In this document: piece by piece, positions 38,463 through 49,521 of the stretch | Position numbering within the stretch: position 1 is the stretch's first letter | Layout: every line of letters starts with the position of its first letter | Position numbers and translations under genes: made by a program | DNA from: Symsagittifera roscoffensis | Lineage: Eukaryota > Xenacoelomorpha > Acoela > Convolutidae | Direction of reading: 5' to 3' | Length of the DNA: 64,000 nt | Assembly: GCF_963678635.1 (NCBI RefSeq) | Contig: NC_087063.1 | Span: forward strand, 53,893,074 to 53,957,073 | Notes under the pieces: model-generated | What the model saw: only the letters and a program-made list of their open reading frames with translations | The model's database searches: none | Told to the model about the DNA's origin: nothing

Positions 38463-41130
38463 CTACGAGCCGAGGAAACTGCTCGACGTAGAAAAGGAGA
38501 TGGAGATCCCCACCAGTTCAGCAACGGAAGAAGACTTCAAACCTCAGAAGATAAAAATGAAGCGAGGTTCAACGAGCGGGCAGACCTGGGAGGTGGACGT
38601 CGGTAATGAATGGGTCTCAAATGAACACCAGGCTACCGGGAAGCAAGTGACTAGCGATCCTCTTGAGAAGAATAGAACGAGGAACACCGCCCGACCGTGG
38701 TGGGTGGCCCTGGAAACATTGCAGGAATTGGAAGACTGCCTGAAGAAGCTCGACAGTGGAGTGTCACGCAAACGACGCAACTGGGCTACCCAGCAGAAGG
38801 CTGGTATCAATAAATTAGAATTGGGGAGCCAGCTGAAGAGAACTTGGCAGAGCTTGTTAAAGGATCATTTTGAAGAAGCGATGAGAACACCATCATCGGC
38901 ATCGCCGTTGATGGCGAATCCCTTTATTAGGACCGCAGGACAACTGATGTTTGCGTGGAGCCTGTTGGGAATAGAGTTAGAGACACTAACTTCGTACGAC
39001 AAGTTGAAGCTGGGAGGCAAGAACCTGGAGGTATATCGAATGCTGATGCAGCATGTTGCTAGGGACAACTCAGGCTTGAGCCTGGCAAGAAGGAAGGATG
39101 CTACCTGCTTCTTGAGATGGACAATGTCGATGATGACTGGCAGCATCATCCTAGCATGTCACCAGAGAGCAATTGGAAGCAAGACGCTGGAGAGGAGAGT
39201 CTCCACAGTAATCTTGAATGTGTACCAGAGTACTGGGATAGAGAAGGAGGATGGTTCTAGGCAATCTCTGGAGAGCCACAGGAAGTTAGATGAGATACGG
39301 AGATTCTACAACAAGAAGTTCGAGGAGAAGCATGACGTTCACCGTAACCTGGCTCCGCCAGGAGAGTACTCGAAACCCAACAAGAAGGGAGAGTATCAGT
39401 ATGTGTCTGGAGTGATGGGGATGGCATACAACCCTTTCCTGGACTTAGAAGCTGGAGGTGCCCATAGAAACTATGAGGTGGAGGAGCTGCTGAAGTTCTG
39501 GACAGAAAGGATAGTGGAGATAGACCCCGTGGAAAGAGAGAGACCCAGTCTGGGTTTGATTCTCGAGAGAACACCGGAAGTGATAAGTGTGCCACGCTCA
39601 AGTAAAAGAGTAGAACTAAGAATGGGTAACGGGAACGGCACGTTGACCACGAATCTGGGAGTGGTGTGGAAGTTGCTCAGGCCCTCTTGGTGTCCACATC
39701 CCCATGCGAGCCTGATCGAGGAAGTCACTGAGCGAGTGAGATTGGCGCCGACAGAGGATGAAGATTTAGCGACCTTGAGTATAGTACATAAACTGATCCT
39801 GCCTCAGATGAAGGAGACAAGTGAGATGACGAGTGGAACAGGGTCGGTAAAGAAGATGGAGCCGGGCAGTTGTCTTGACTCGACGTGTGGGAATAGCGAG
39901 CACACCTGTGATGGACGATCGTGCATCAGGATACAGTCTTTCCAGAAAAAGGACCTAGTCACCTGGTTTGAAGATATCACCGAAAGGGAGAAAAGTGAGA
40001 TACAGATAGTGGCCACTGTGAACCTAGCAACAGCTCTGGGGTTCTTCTCGAGAATGTGTAGTCTCCAGTCACTGGAGAGGCTAGAGTCAGAACACCACTT
40101 GGTGACCGCGTTGAGCGTGGAGTCATGGCCCGGAGTGTTGCAGTTGACCCAGAAACACATCAAGAGTTGGAAGGTTGGACTTGAAGCGGAGATGGGATTT
40201 CCCATGAGCGAAGCCTATGGACTGCCTCTAAATGCGAAGTCCCTAGTGGGGTCAGTGATGGCCAATCTGTGTGGCAGCCACTATCCATTGCACATGGCGA
40301 TGGTAGAAGTATCCAGCCAGAGGGTATTGATAGACAAAGCCTTCTCAGTGCCCAAATGTGTAAGGCTGGCTCGGATGTCACACCATTCACACAAGCTGTT
40401 GAGGAAGATCCGAGGAACAGTGCCTAAAGAACAAAGGGATGACTTGAGTGAAATCTGGGGTGAAGAACTTCTAGGCTTAGAGAGCGAAAATACCAGTCAC
40501 CTCGAGAGACAAAACGTGATGGGGAAACCCATGGTAAAGGCCCCAAGCTTGGAAGAAGTCGACGTGATACACGAGAAGATGATGGAACTTGAGCCTCTCC
40601 TAGAAGCCTCGGGAGAACGCAATCTTAGGAGCATCGACCTCACACACGGTGATTGTGCGTGCCACTGTCTGGCGCAGACAGTGTGGTACCCAGACCAAGC
40701 CAATCTCTGCCTGATCTGGGATGTAGAAGAAATCAGGTCGTTGGGACTACCCGAGCATCAACAAAAAGTGACCATCTTGATGGTGAGCACAATGCTGGCT
40801 CTACGATGGATGGAAGAAAACATAGCAAAGTATCGAGAATCGAAGACGCCAACAGCGGAGTCGATTCACGCGATAGATTACAGCAGGAGACTTGAGTTGT
40901 TCGAGACAGCATGCAAGGTGTTCGCCATACCAATGGAGGTCAGACACGTGTGGAGCCGCTTGAGATTCTTTCCCTGGTTTCGCGCGACGTTATTATCCTG
41001 GTTATATATAGCGACGAAGGATCACATGAGGAAACATCAAAAGGAATATCGACAATTCCAGGCCGAGATAGGACCAGATGCCTTCAAGAGACCTCTGCTG
41101 ACCCATCGAAATGCGATCACGACAGGGTAG
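38404..41130 (+). CDS. Copy B ORF2, C-terminal Cys/His region
   Basis: A 908-codon open piece aligned with copy A 15804-18107 and copy D. It includes YVSGVMGMAYNPFL, the Cys/His cluster C-x4-C-x4-H-x-C-x4-C (CLDSTCGNSEHTCDGRSC), ALSVESWPGVLQ, AFSVPKCVRLARMS and CHCLAQTVWYP. No known family recognised. The frame ends at TAG 41128-41130, where copy D reads TGG, so this is a single nonsense change and the frame continues in phase. Confidence 0.68.
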   Translation: MRETAPMVLARWKTAAYKSSYEPRKLLDVEKEMEIPTSSATEEDFKPQKIKMKRGSTSGQTWEVDVGNEWVSNEHQATGKQVTSDPLEKNRTRNTARPWWVALETLQELEDCLKKLDSGVSRKRRNWATQQKAGINKLELGSQLKRTWQSLLKDHFEEAMRTPSSASPLMANPFIRTAGQLMFAWSLLGIELETLTSYDKLKLGGKNLEVYRMLMQHVARDNSGLSLARRKDATCFLRWTMSMMTGSIILACHQRAIGSKTLERRVSTVILNVYQSTGIEKEDGSRQSLESHRKLDEIRRFYNKKFEEKHDVHRNLAPPGEYSKPNKKGEYQYVSGVMGMAYNPFLDLEAGGAHRNYEVEELLKFWTERIVEIDPVERERPSLGLILERTPEVISVPRSSKRVELRMGNGNGTLTTNLGVVWKLLRPSWCPHPHASLIEEVTERVRLAPTEDEDLATLSIVHKLILPQMKETSEMTSGTGSVKKMEPGSCLDSTCGNSEHTCDGRSCIRIQSFQKKDLVTWFEDITEREKSEIQIVATVNLATALGFFSRMCSLQSLERLESEHHLVTALSVESWPGVLQLTQKHIKSWKVGLEAEMGFPMSEAYGLPLNAKSLVGSVMANLCGSHYPLHMAMVEVSSQRVLIDKAFSVPKCVRLARMSHHSHKLLRKIRGTVPKEQRDDLSEIWGEELLGLESENTSHLERQNVMGKPMVKAPSLEEVDVIHEKMMELEPLLEASGERNLRSIDLTHGDCACHCLAQTVWYPDQANLCLIWDVEEIRSLGLPEHQQKVTILMVSTMLALRWMEENIAKYRESKTPTAESIHAIDYSRRLELFETACKVFAIPMEVRHVWSRLRFFPWFRATLLSWLYIATKDHMRKHQKEYRQFQAEIGPDAFKRPLLTHRNAITTG

Positions 41131-41439
41131 AAAAGAGTGGGTAGAGTATCCAGAGACAACACTAGAGCAAGGGAGTCAATACTGGAGGAGGACCTGGCGA
41201 AGAATGTAAGCCTGAGTCTTCACAATTCCTTCTGTTTGAACCGGGAGTCGAAGGTGAAGAGCTTGCCAAATCAGGCGAAGAGATTGCAAGAGCAAAGGGA
41301 GTGGATGCGATCCTATGAACAGCTGAAGGCTTGGGAGGAGATTGTGATCAGCTCCGATGACGAAGAGGCACTATTAGAACAGATCACAGTGTCAAAAATA
41401 TCTGGATCGGGTACCTCGAGGGCGAAGAACACAAATTGA
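41131..41439 (+). CDS. Copy B ORF2, C-terminal end
   Basis: In phase after TAG 41128. It ends with EEIVISSDDEEALL, a hydrophobic core followed by Ser and acidic residues typical of SUMO-interacting motifs; copy D keeps it exactly. Stop TGA 41437-41439. Confidence 0.6.
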   Translation, partial: KRVGRVSRDNTRARESILEEDLAKNVSLSLHNSFCLNRESKVKSLPNQAKRLQEQREWMRSYEQLKAWEEIVISSDDEEALLEQITVSKISGSGTSRAKNTN

Positions 41440-41865
41440 GACAGTGGCTCAAAAGAGAAATTTCTAGAGTCTTGAGTTTTGAGAGGGAGGGGGCTCGAGG
41501 GTGAACTTGGATGAAATCTGAGTTCACGAAAAAGAAATTTTAACGAATAAGATATTGTTATTAATATGCTAGATCTATTATATAAATCAAAATGCTGCAT
41601 GACAATTTCCTCATTGAATAGGACAACAGAAATTTTAAATCACCAGCCTAAAAAGCGGGAATTCATAAGGTGCAGATGTGTGCATATTTTGATTGCTGTT
41701 TAGCGATAGTGTGAAAATTTTATATAGTGGTAAATTTTGAAAGGTAGATAAACTTAAGTCTGCTGCAAACTTCTGTAAATGACCACTGGCACTGTATCTT
41801 GAGTGACACTCGGGCTTCTGGGGATTCACTGACAGAGATAGCACGCGATGAGGACATCGATCTTG
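41440..41865 (+). other. Copy B 3' untranslated region
   Basis: AT-rich, no gene seen. It aligns with the reverse complement of 62051-62504 in copy D (TTCTGTAAATGACCACTGGCACTG and others). Confidence 0.6.
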
Positions 41866-41878
41866 AGTCCGGGGAGTA
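41866..41878 (+). promoter_or_regulatory. Polypurine tract of copy B
   Basis: GAGTCCGGGGAGTA directly before the TG of LTR-B. Same core as copy A although the adjacent LTRs differ. Confidence 0.7.
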
Positions 41879-42784
41879 TGTGCCAGTCGGTCATGTCTGG
41901 AAGTTTGACCTTGAGAGACACGAAAATACGTAATTTTGGAGTGAAATTTTAATTTTCAAAATTTCGAATGGAGCCTGTCATGCTCAGTTTTCTCGTACCA
42001 ACTGAAAACAAAAAGTGAAAAATCAGAACGATCGAGTAACAATCGCGGGAAAAGTTGCCAGATAAAACAGTAGGAAATTGCTATTTGCAATTTCCGTCAT
42101 AATAAACTAGAGTAGAGCTGTCCTATCTGAAATAGAAGACAGAGTATTCCCGAGAACTGGACTATTGTTCGACTGGACGATTATTCGAACTGGACTAGAG
42201 TGAACATTCGATGGAAAGGTGGACAGCTTGAGTGTCCCAATGGTTCACAATAAAACTACATTCTAGAGTTCAAACTTACCTTTACTATTCAAACTGACAA
42301 ACATTGAACTTATCTAGTTATCTTAGTTAATTCTTGAGTTGCTTACCAATTTAATTACTCCCTGTACTCTAGTACATCAACATGTGAGTCCCCAATTTAA
42401 ATTTCTCGAGTGTGTTTTATGATTGTTATGTTGAGATAAGGCGAGTTTTAGGTTGATCCATCTGAAATGGATCAAAGTTCCACTGTCCAATAAAAAGTAA
42501 CTTAACGGATTGTTCCGACCCTGTTTTTAACGGCGTTCGCGTGTTTTGGCTATTTTGAGACCTAAGTATGGGGACGTTCTTATTTTCTAGAGTGGGGGAG
42601 ATATTTTGGTAGTAGCCTTTAAGCTGTAACGGGTTCTAGTCTCATGTCGCAAGCGAACCGAATTGGCTCCGACCGTTCTTGAGGTAGAAAAATACAAGAG
42701 ATAGTGTCCCTGACTCTTGAGGCAATGGTTATAGGGCCTATTTTTCTTAAGCCTCATATGTGACTGAAGTAGGCGACTGTTACA
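41879..42784 (+). repeat. 3' LTR of copy B (LTR-B)
   Basis: 906 bp, TGTGCCAGTCGG...GGCGACTGTTACA. Preceded by the polypurine tract. A partner on the minus strand lies at 61147-62037 and a truncated copy at 36125-36901. AATAAA signals near 42248 and 42489. It is followed without spacer by the right half of LTR-A. Confidence 0.85.
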
Positions 42785-43354
42785 TTGCAAGGCCGTTGCG
42801 AACAACGGTGAAGGGTGGAAAACCAGCCTTCCGGAAGGAGAATAAAAGTCTTATTTCCCCGGATTCAGGAATCCGGAGTGGTCTCGGGACTGGAACTGAT
42901 AGTGTTTTATATAAACTTTTAGCTCCCCTGTCATGCCCTGAGTTGAATTTAATTAACATCTGAATTCATTCTACTAAGATGAGAAGCTAGGAGTTGGGGG
43001 AAAGGGTTGATCCATCTTTGATGGAGATGATGATTTTTATCTACTGAACAAAAACAATAATAATAATTCAATAAGTAGTAGTAACCCTGTTTTTAGGAGT
43101 GACCTCGTGGTCTGTGGATACTGAGACCCAGCCATGAGCTCCCTATTTCTGCATGGAATCTAGTTAATTTGAGTGTTTTGACCGAAGCCAAAAGCAGTAA
43201 CGTTTTTTGTCGACCCGATGTTAGAAAGACCACCGAAAGTACTGGCTTGGTAGTGACGGTTAAAAGCATGTAAAGCTCTGTTTAGACGTTAGCCAGTCGT
43301 CTTAGGACTTAGTTTTATTTTCCGTCGATATGTATCTTCCGGGCGAATGTTACA
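42785..43354 (+). repeat. Partial LTR-A, right half of the LTR split by copy B
   Basis: Runs from TTGCAAGGCC to GGGCGAATGTTACA. It complements 20139-20472. TATA box TTTTATATAAAC at 42905-42916. Confidence 0.8.
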
Positions 43355-43912
43355 TAGATGTTTTTATGGCGCTCCTGGGGGTTATTCTTTCTTAACATCA
43401 TGACCGGCAGAACCGTTAACGAGCACTCCGCGCCGAGCGGATGCTCAGATTAACGCCCTTAATAGGCCTAAACTGCCGGGGAAGAAGGGTAGTTCGGAAC
43501 GCGGAAGCCTTCCGGATTACCGTGAATAGCTTTTTAACCTAGTTAAAACCGAAAATTCACGAACCAGGAGGGGTGGGGAGATTCGCGGTGCCGTCGTTCC
43601 CTGAGAGGTTTGTGACCAAAAACACTTAAATATATATATAAAACCAAACAAAAAGTAGTATAGTACCCAAGAAAAACAAAAACATACAAAAAATAACCAA
43701 AAAAACCAAAAACAGTAGAAAAGTAAAAAATCAGTAGAAATCATCACCCCAGACAAGATGTGATCCGACCCTCCCGTTTGTTGTTGATAGATATATTGTT
43801 GTTACAGGCATTTATATCAGTCAGGATCGTTACGATCAATTTTGTAGCCCGTTTGTGAGGCTTGTACTGTAGGGTTATTTGAGCATTAAGATAGTAATCT
43901 GTGGGGGGCTCG
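43355..43912 (+). repeat. Dispersed repeat Z, first full unit
   Basis: Starts TAGATGTTTTTATGGCGC. It contains an inverted repeat around TTTTAACCTAGTTAAAA (GTGAAT/ATTCAC arms), an A-rich stretch, and ends GTGGGGGGCTCG. Related units are 37472-37729 (partial) and 44741-45281. No coding potential; class unknown. Confidence 0.55.
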
Positions 43913-44740
43913 TGTGACATTCGACCAGAATGGACCAAAATGCAGATTCAGCATATTCGAATTTTTAGCAGTGAACCTTCCGAATTGGCGATTTGGAAGG
44001 AATAAGAACGTTATTTGAACGATTGGCCAATCGGTGAGGGCTAGAATATTCTAGTATTTTGAAACTTTAAAAATTCGAAGTATGACGTCATATTTCTGAG
44101 AAACGTCAGAAACGGCCATTTTGGCAAAAAGTCGAAGAAAAACACAACAACAACATTAGTAGCGATAGCGATAACAACGGAAATTGTGATTGAGAAACGA
44201 CAAAAGATTGCATGAATAGCAGAGACAGCTCCGAGTTGCAACTATTGTGTCGCTACAATAGTTGCAAGGCCGTTGCGAACAACGGTGAAGGGTGGAAAAT
44301 CAGCCTTCCGGAAGGAGAAGAAAAGTCTTATTTCCCCGGATTCAGGAATCCGGAGTGGTCTCGGGACTGGAACTGATAGTGTTTTATATAAACTTTTAGC
44401 TTCCCTGTCATGTCCTGAGTTGGATTTAATTAACATCTGAATTCATTCTACTACGATGAGAAGCTAGGAGTTGGGGGAAAGGGTTGATCCATTTTCGATG
44501 GAGATGATGATTTTTATCTACTGAACAAAAACAATCATAATTCAATAAGTAGTAGTAGCCCTGTTTTCAGGACTGACCTCGTGGTCTGTGGATACTGAGA
44601 CCCAGCCATGAGCTCCCTATTTCTGCATGGAATCTAGTTAGTTTGAGTGTTTTGACCAAAGCCGAAAGCAGTAACGTTTTTTGTCGACCCGATGTTAGAA
44701 AGACCACCGAAAGTACTGGCTTGGTAGAGACGGTTAAAAG
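43913..44740 (+). repeat. LTR-A copy lacking its last ~110 bp
   Basis: Begins TGTGACATTCG and matches LTR-A up to CGGTTAAAAG, then joins repeat Z at CTAGTTAAG. It contains the complete double hairpin (44236-44285) and the TATA box at 44391-44403. Confidence 0.8.
44391..44403 (+). promoter_or_regulatory. LTR-A TATA box
   Basis: TTTTATATAAACT, about 480 bp into LTR-A. It is also present at 37022, 42905 and 60699 but mutated in copy A's own LTR. It probably drives element transcription. Confidence 0.4.
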
Positions 44741-45281
44741 ACTAGTTAAGACCGAAAATTCACGAATCAAGAAGGGTGGGGGGATCGGCCATTCCCTCGT
44801 TCCGTGAGAGGTTTGTGACCAAAAACACTTAAAGATATATATAAAACCAAACAAAAAGTAGTATAGTACCCAAGAAAAACAAAAAACAGTAAAAAAAAAA
44901 AAGGAAAAAATCAGTAGAAATCATTCCCCCAGACAAGATCTGATCCGACCCTCCCATTTGTTGTTGATAGATATATTGTTGTAACAGGCATTTATATCAG
45001 TCAGGATCGTTACGATCATTTTTGTAGCCCGTTTTTGAGGCTTGTACTGTAGGGTTATTTGAGCATTTAAGCACAATAATGATAAATTGCGCTCAATCCG
45101 GGAGGGTCAGCTGATTTGCGCTCAATTCGGAAGGGTCTTGGGAGAAGACTGATCCGGCAAGCAGTACAAGGAGCAACAAGAAGGGGCTCAACGACAACAA
45201 CAATCGAATGTTGGGTATCGTTAACAATTTTGTATCCCTTTTGGTACAAAAATTAAGATAGTAATCTGTGGGGGGCTCGAC
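44741..45281 (+). repeat. Dispersed repeat Z, second unit
   Basis: Repeats 43543-43912 with many small differences: the Z hairpin arm, the GTGACCAAAAACACTTAAA stretch, TTGTTGTTGATAGATATATTG and the GGGGGGCTCG end. It carries about 170 bp extra near 45072-45250. No gene. Confidence 0.6.
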
Positions 45282-47095
45282 AGTGCTGCACTGTAGTGAC
45301 CCCTCACCGAACTGCGAATATCCGAGTTAAGCACTTAATTCGGATATTAAACAAACCCGGAGGGGTATAATATTACTAATATTATTACTTATATAGCCTA
45401 TATTAATACTCCTATATCGTTTTTCAGTGAAAACACAGAAAGCAGACCGGTTTTTAGAATCAAAATAGCGATATTTTGATCCCCCCACAAGTCGCGATTT
45501 TTGAGATATCGATATTTTTTGAAACGGAAAAAAGCGCTAATGTAGTGTGTCACATCGTAACTGCACTACCACAATAGATCGAACCGGTTAAGTTTAGTTC
45601 GGAAGTGGTTGGAACTAATTTGGAACCAAAAACCGAATTTTTTATGATTTTTGAGCAAACGAAACACTGTAAATTTAGAAAATTTTTTGAAATTTTTGAG
45701 TTAGAACAGTAAAAATAGTTGTTCGGACAACGTCCACTAGTGAACCTACAAGTTTTTAAACCCGCTTCCCGAAAGCCTTCCGGATCTCAAAGAAATCGAA
45801 CTTAACGTGTTTGATTTGGTGGATTCATCAATCCGGAGGGGTACAGGTAGCATATTTTTTCGCAAGTTTTTTCAACTAAAGCGTTTTAGATCGGGTCTTT
45901 TGCATTGAACTAGAAAAGTATAGGCCTTCTGAGCTCGGATCAATAATTTTTAGGTCGAAAGGAACAGGATTGCGGAAAAAGTTAGGCGGAACCTATAAAA
46001 GAGAAATTTTTTGACTTTTTGGTTAATAACTTTGGAACTACTGGGCATATCAAGTTGATCTTGGTATCAAAAAATCAGAAATTAGCTGAGCTTACTGATA
46101 GGGACAAAAGTTTTTCGAAAAAGTCAGCGTGAAATTTTTTTGATATTGTTTTTAGCAAATTCACCAATTTGAAGGGTAGACCCTTCACGTTTTATAAATT
46201 TTTTTTAGAAAAGCCCTCACACCCCTACCAAAAAGTAACAGCGGTTGAATAGAGTAACTTTAGGCTGTTCTAGACGAAAAGAGAAGGCTTAAGGCACAAG
46301 AAAACATTAATCGAGCCGAAGTTAGGCGAGCGATAAGACCCTTCACCGTTAGCGTGAATTGTCAAATAAGAGGCTTAACTTCAATCCGGAAGGGTCTAGG
46401 AAAGCAGCACATACCCTTCCTAGTTAAATGAAAAAAGCAAAATCGCAACAGATCTGAACTCGGATATTCGCTACACTAAGTCTAAACTAAAAAGAGCGTA
46501 ATTCATTGTTGTAGATTGAAACCAAATACGTTTTTTGAAAAGTGACTGCCCTGAGGATTTTAGTAGGTCTAGCTCGGGCAGTCCGAAGGCAGATAGATAA
46601 CACAGTGCTCGGTGGGTGCAATAGACGCCCACTTGAGAAAATTACTGCCTTCAAAGTTTTGTCTGTTTGGTGCAGCACCAAGCAGGGAAAGTTTTTTCTT
46701 TAAAAGACAAGTTCGACTATTGTACTGCGACCGACTAAAAGTACAATACACATACGTTTTTTCATAAGAGGTATTCATATTCTGTCATTACAAATTTTTT
46801 TATTTTTCGATTTTAAATCAACATAAACTGTGTTTGGTTGGGTAGTGAGTACACTATCTTTTAAATTGACTGATAACATCATATTCTGCTAGTATTCAAA
46901 TCTTACGACCGATAATCGGTTAGTGTGAATAAATTGTATACAAACTGTACTCTGATAACATACAGGGATTCGTGGTCACTATTTAATAGAATCTTGTGAA
47001 GTTTGTTGTGTTGTGTCATTATTATTGGTAGTCAAACTATAAGGTCACTAGCAATTGAATTAAGTGTATAGGCATTAAGAAGTGACAAATTGAGA
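45282..47095 (+). other. AT-rich non-coding region upstream of copy C
   Basis: No gene, and no LTR-A found where the 5' LTR of copy C should be. A 15-bp inverted repeat pair GCGAATATCCGAGTT (about 45315-45329) and AACTCGGATATTCGC (about 46457-46471) could be ends of a ~1.2 kb element. Several TCCGGAAGGGT-like motifs occur (45100-45140, 45775-45840, 46385). Confidence 0.4.
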
Positions 47096-48322
47096 ATGAG
47101 TCTAGACAAGTCAAGGATACCTAAACAAGGTAATAGCTCTAGGAAATTCATACCTAAAAAGCAAAGAAAAACAATGACCGATATTTTTGTGGATTGAATC
47201 AAACAAGCCCGGACCGACAAATGGAAGACGGTTTCAGGCAGAATAGTTGAAACGAGAAGTCAGAAGACCACAGAAGAGAGAAAGGAAATGTTGGTAGTGG
47301 AGGTCAATACGGACCAGGCCATGATTGACAACCAGGAAGTACATGGATAAGAAGGGAGAGGCAGAAGGCTGGCGAGTGAATCTACTCCGGTAGAACAAGG
47401 CCATGATTTTTCCACTTCCACCGGGACATTGGAACGAGAGGAGATGTCGGAACTGTCTGACATCTCAACTGAAGTAGAGGCAACTAGAAGATCTCCAACA
47501 GACAACACTATGATGACAGGCGGGACTGAGAAACAAACAACGTCATCATCGTTCTCAGAAAGAATGAGGAACACCTTAGGAAACATCTTTCCATTCACTT
47601 TGGGAGGGGGCACAGGAAATGAAGGTGAATCCCAGGAGGAAGAAGACGAAGAAAAGCAAGTGGACTTTGGGCCTCAAGGCAGCCTCAATAGTTCGACCCA
47701 GGAGAATGAGGCATACGCGGAAAGAGAGACTGGAACCATGGACAAATTTGGTGTGGTGAGAACGATAAGCAAAGAGGTAAACACACCGGGCCAGTCGAGA
47801 GGCTTCGCGATTATGACAAATTCAGAGCCGCAAACTGGGGAGAGTGGAAACAGAGGGCTAGGCAACGCGTTGGCGGATCCTGAGGTGGATAATGAAAAGA
47901 CGTCGAGGCAGAGAGTCAAGGCCCGAATCTCGACCAGCACGAAGCTACCTGGGACCGACAGGGTTACACCGCCACTAGTGACGCCAGTCGTGGATAACGG
48001 GGCAGCACTAGAAGAAGCCTTGAACAACATAGTGGACAGTTTAGGACAACAAAATGAACAGATGTCCATAAGAATGAGTGAACTAGAACAAGCAGTTCAC
48101 ATTGAAAGAGAAAGTCTGCGGGAAGGAATAAACCGCAATAGACAAGAAGTTGGTAGGAGCAAAAAACGCTTGAAAGAAAGAATGGACGATCATATAGCGA
48201 AGAACTTGTCGCGAATGACAAGAGAAGCGGAACAAAGAGAGTTACGCTTAAGAGACGACACGGAGAAGTTAAGAATTCAGCAAGAGCAGTCTCTTGGGAC
48301 TCTTGACACAAAGACGCGATGA
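47096..48322 (+). pseudogene. gag: Copy C Gag, N-terminal half
   Basis: ATG 47096 is in phase with the Gag frame and its product aligns with copy B's Gag N-terminus. In-frame stops interrupt it at 47195-47197 and 47348-47350; then it is open from 47351 on. It is nearly identical to copy A from 47414. A 4-nt deletion (ATAG) near 48315 relative to copy A ends the frame at 48320-48322. Confidence 0.75.
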
Positions 48323-49521
48323 TGGGGAGGCGAACTCAGGCTATCATGGATAGGTTGGACGGGCTACTAAGCAGCAAGCGTGGACCAAAAGAAGGGGAAC
48401 CGAACTCGGGAGGTCCCAGCAGGGAGCCGAAGGTGAACTTCAACGACCATCAAAAGAGGAGGACATATGGATCCACTAGAGGCAGGGGCAACTCATCAGG
48501 CTATGCCACAAGGGATAATAGAACATGGGGCCCGAACAGTAGAGCAAGTTCAACGGGGAACAGACAGACCTCTAGTGAACGACCAACGCAGGGCACAAAT
48601 GCGACTGGGAGAATTGATTCCGGTAATAGAGGACATGCGAGCCCGGGGAGGAGTCATGTGGGCCAAAGGGGAAACACTCACGGCGATTCGGATTGCAGGG
48701 ATGCACCGCATACAGAGCCTTCGACAAGGTGTGAGGACGCTCAGGCGGGACACTCAAGGGATGCTACGGCAATGTCCACAGCCTTTGAACCCCTAAACAG
48801 GTCTTTGGAGACATTCCTTACAAGGTTATCCAGAACCAATGAACGCAGTGAGAAGTCCAGAAGAGTCTTTAAGAAACCAAGATGCTATAAAGACGAATCT
48901 GATGGCTGTATTGATACCTGGATAGAGGTGATGAAGCTGCATTTCGAGGAAGAGGACTTGTCAGAGAGACAGGAATGCAGTGCGCTCACCAGTAACTTGG
49001 AAGGGACAGCCCTGAACTGTGTCATGGCCAAGAAGCAGTATCAGCGTGACACAGCCGAGAAAATCTTCGAAATCTTGATAAACCGTTTCGGATCAGGGGT
49101 GCAGGGGCACCAGGCGATGATGCGCTTCGAGAAACGGAGGCAACGAGAAGATGAAACCATAGACAAGTTTCTCGATGATTTGGAAATGCTGAGAAGACGC
49201 AGCCAACCGGATGAGTCAAACCGAAGGATGAACCTGGCCGTAGCCTCAAAATTCATCGATGGTGTGAAAAATGATGAACTTCGTACGATGCTAGCAACGC
49301 ATTACACACCACTATCAACTAATGCGCCAACACCGGAGGAGTTGAGGCTCAAATCAAAAGAGTATCTTTTGTTGAAACCTCCTTCGAGATCTGGATATTA
49401 CAAGAACAATTATGGCAATTTTAACAACGGACCAGCAAACCAAGGGAACAATTGGTACAAACCGAGGGATGATATGGACAAGAGACGCTTACAAACAAGG
49501 CATGAAAGCAATAGGCTTTAG
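48319..49521 (+). pseudogene. gag: Copy C Gag, capsid-like part
   Basis: Very close to copy A from MERRTQAIMDRL on. Near 49488 exactly 50 nt are missing, flanked by GCT on both sides, removing the whole first zinc knuckle and shifting the frame. The frame then ends at TAG 49519-49521. Confidence 0.8.
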
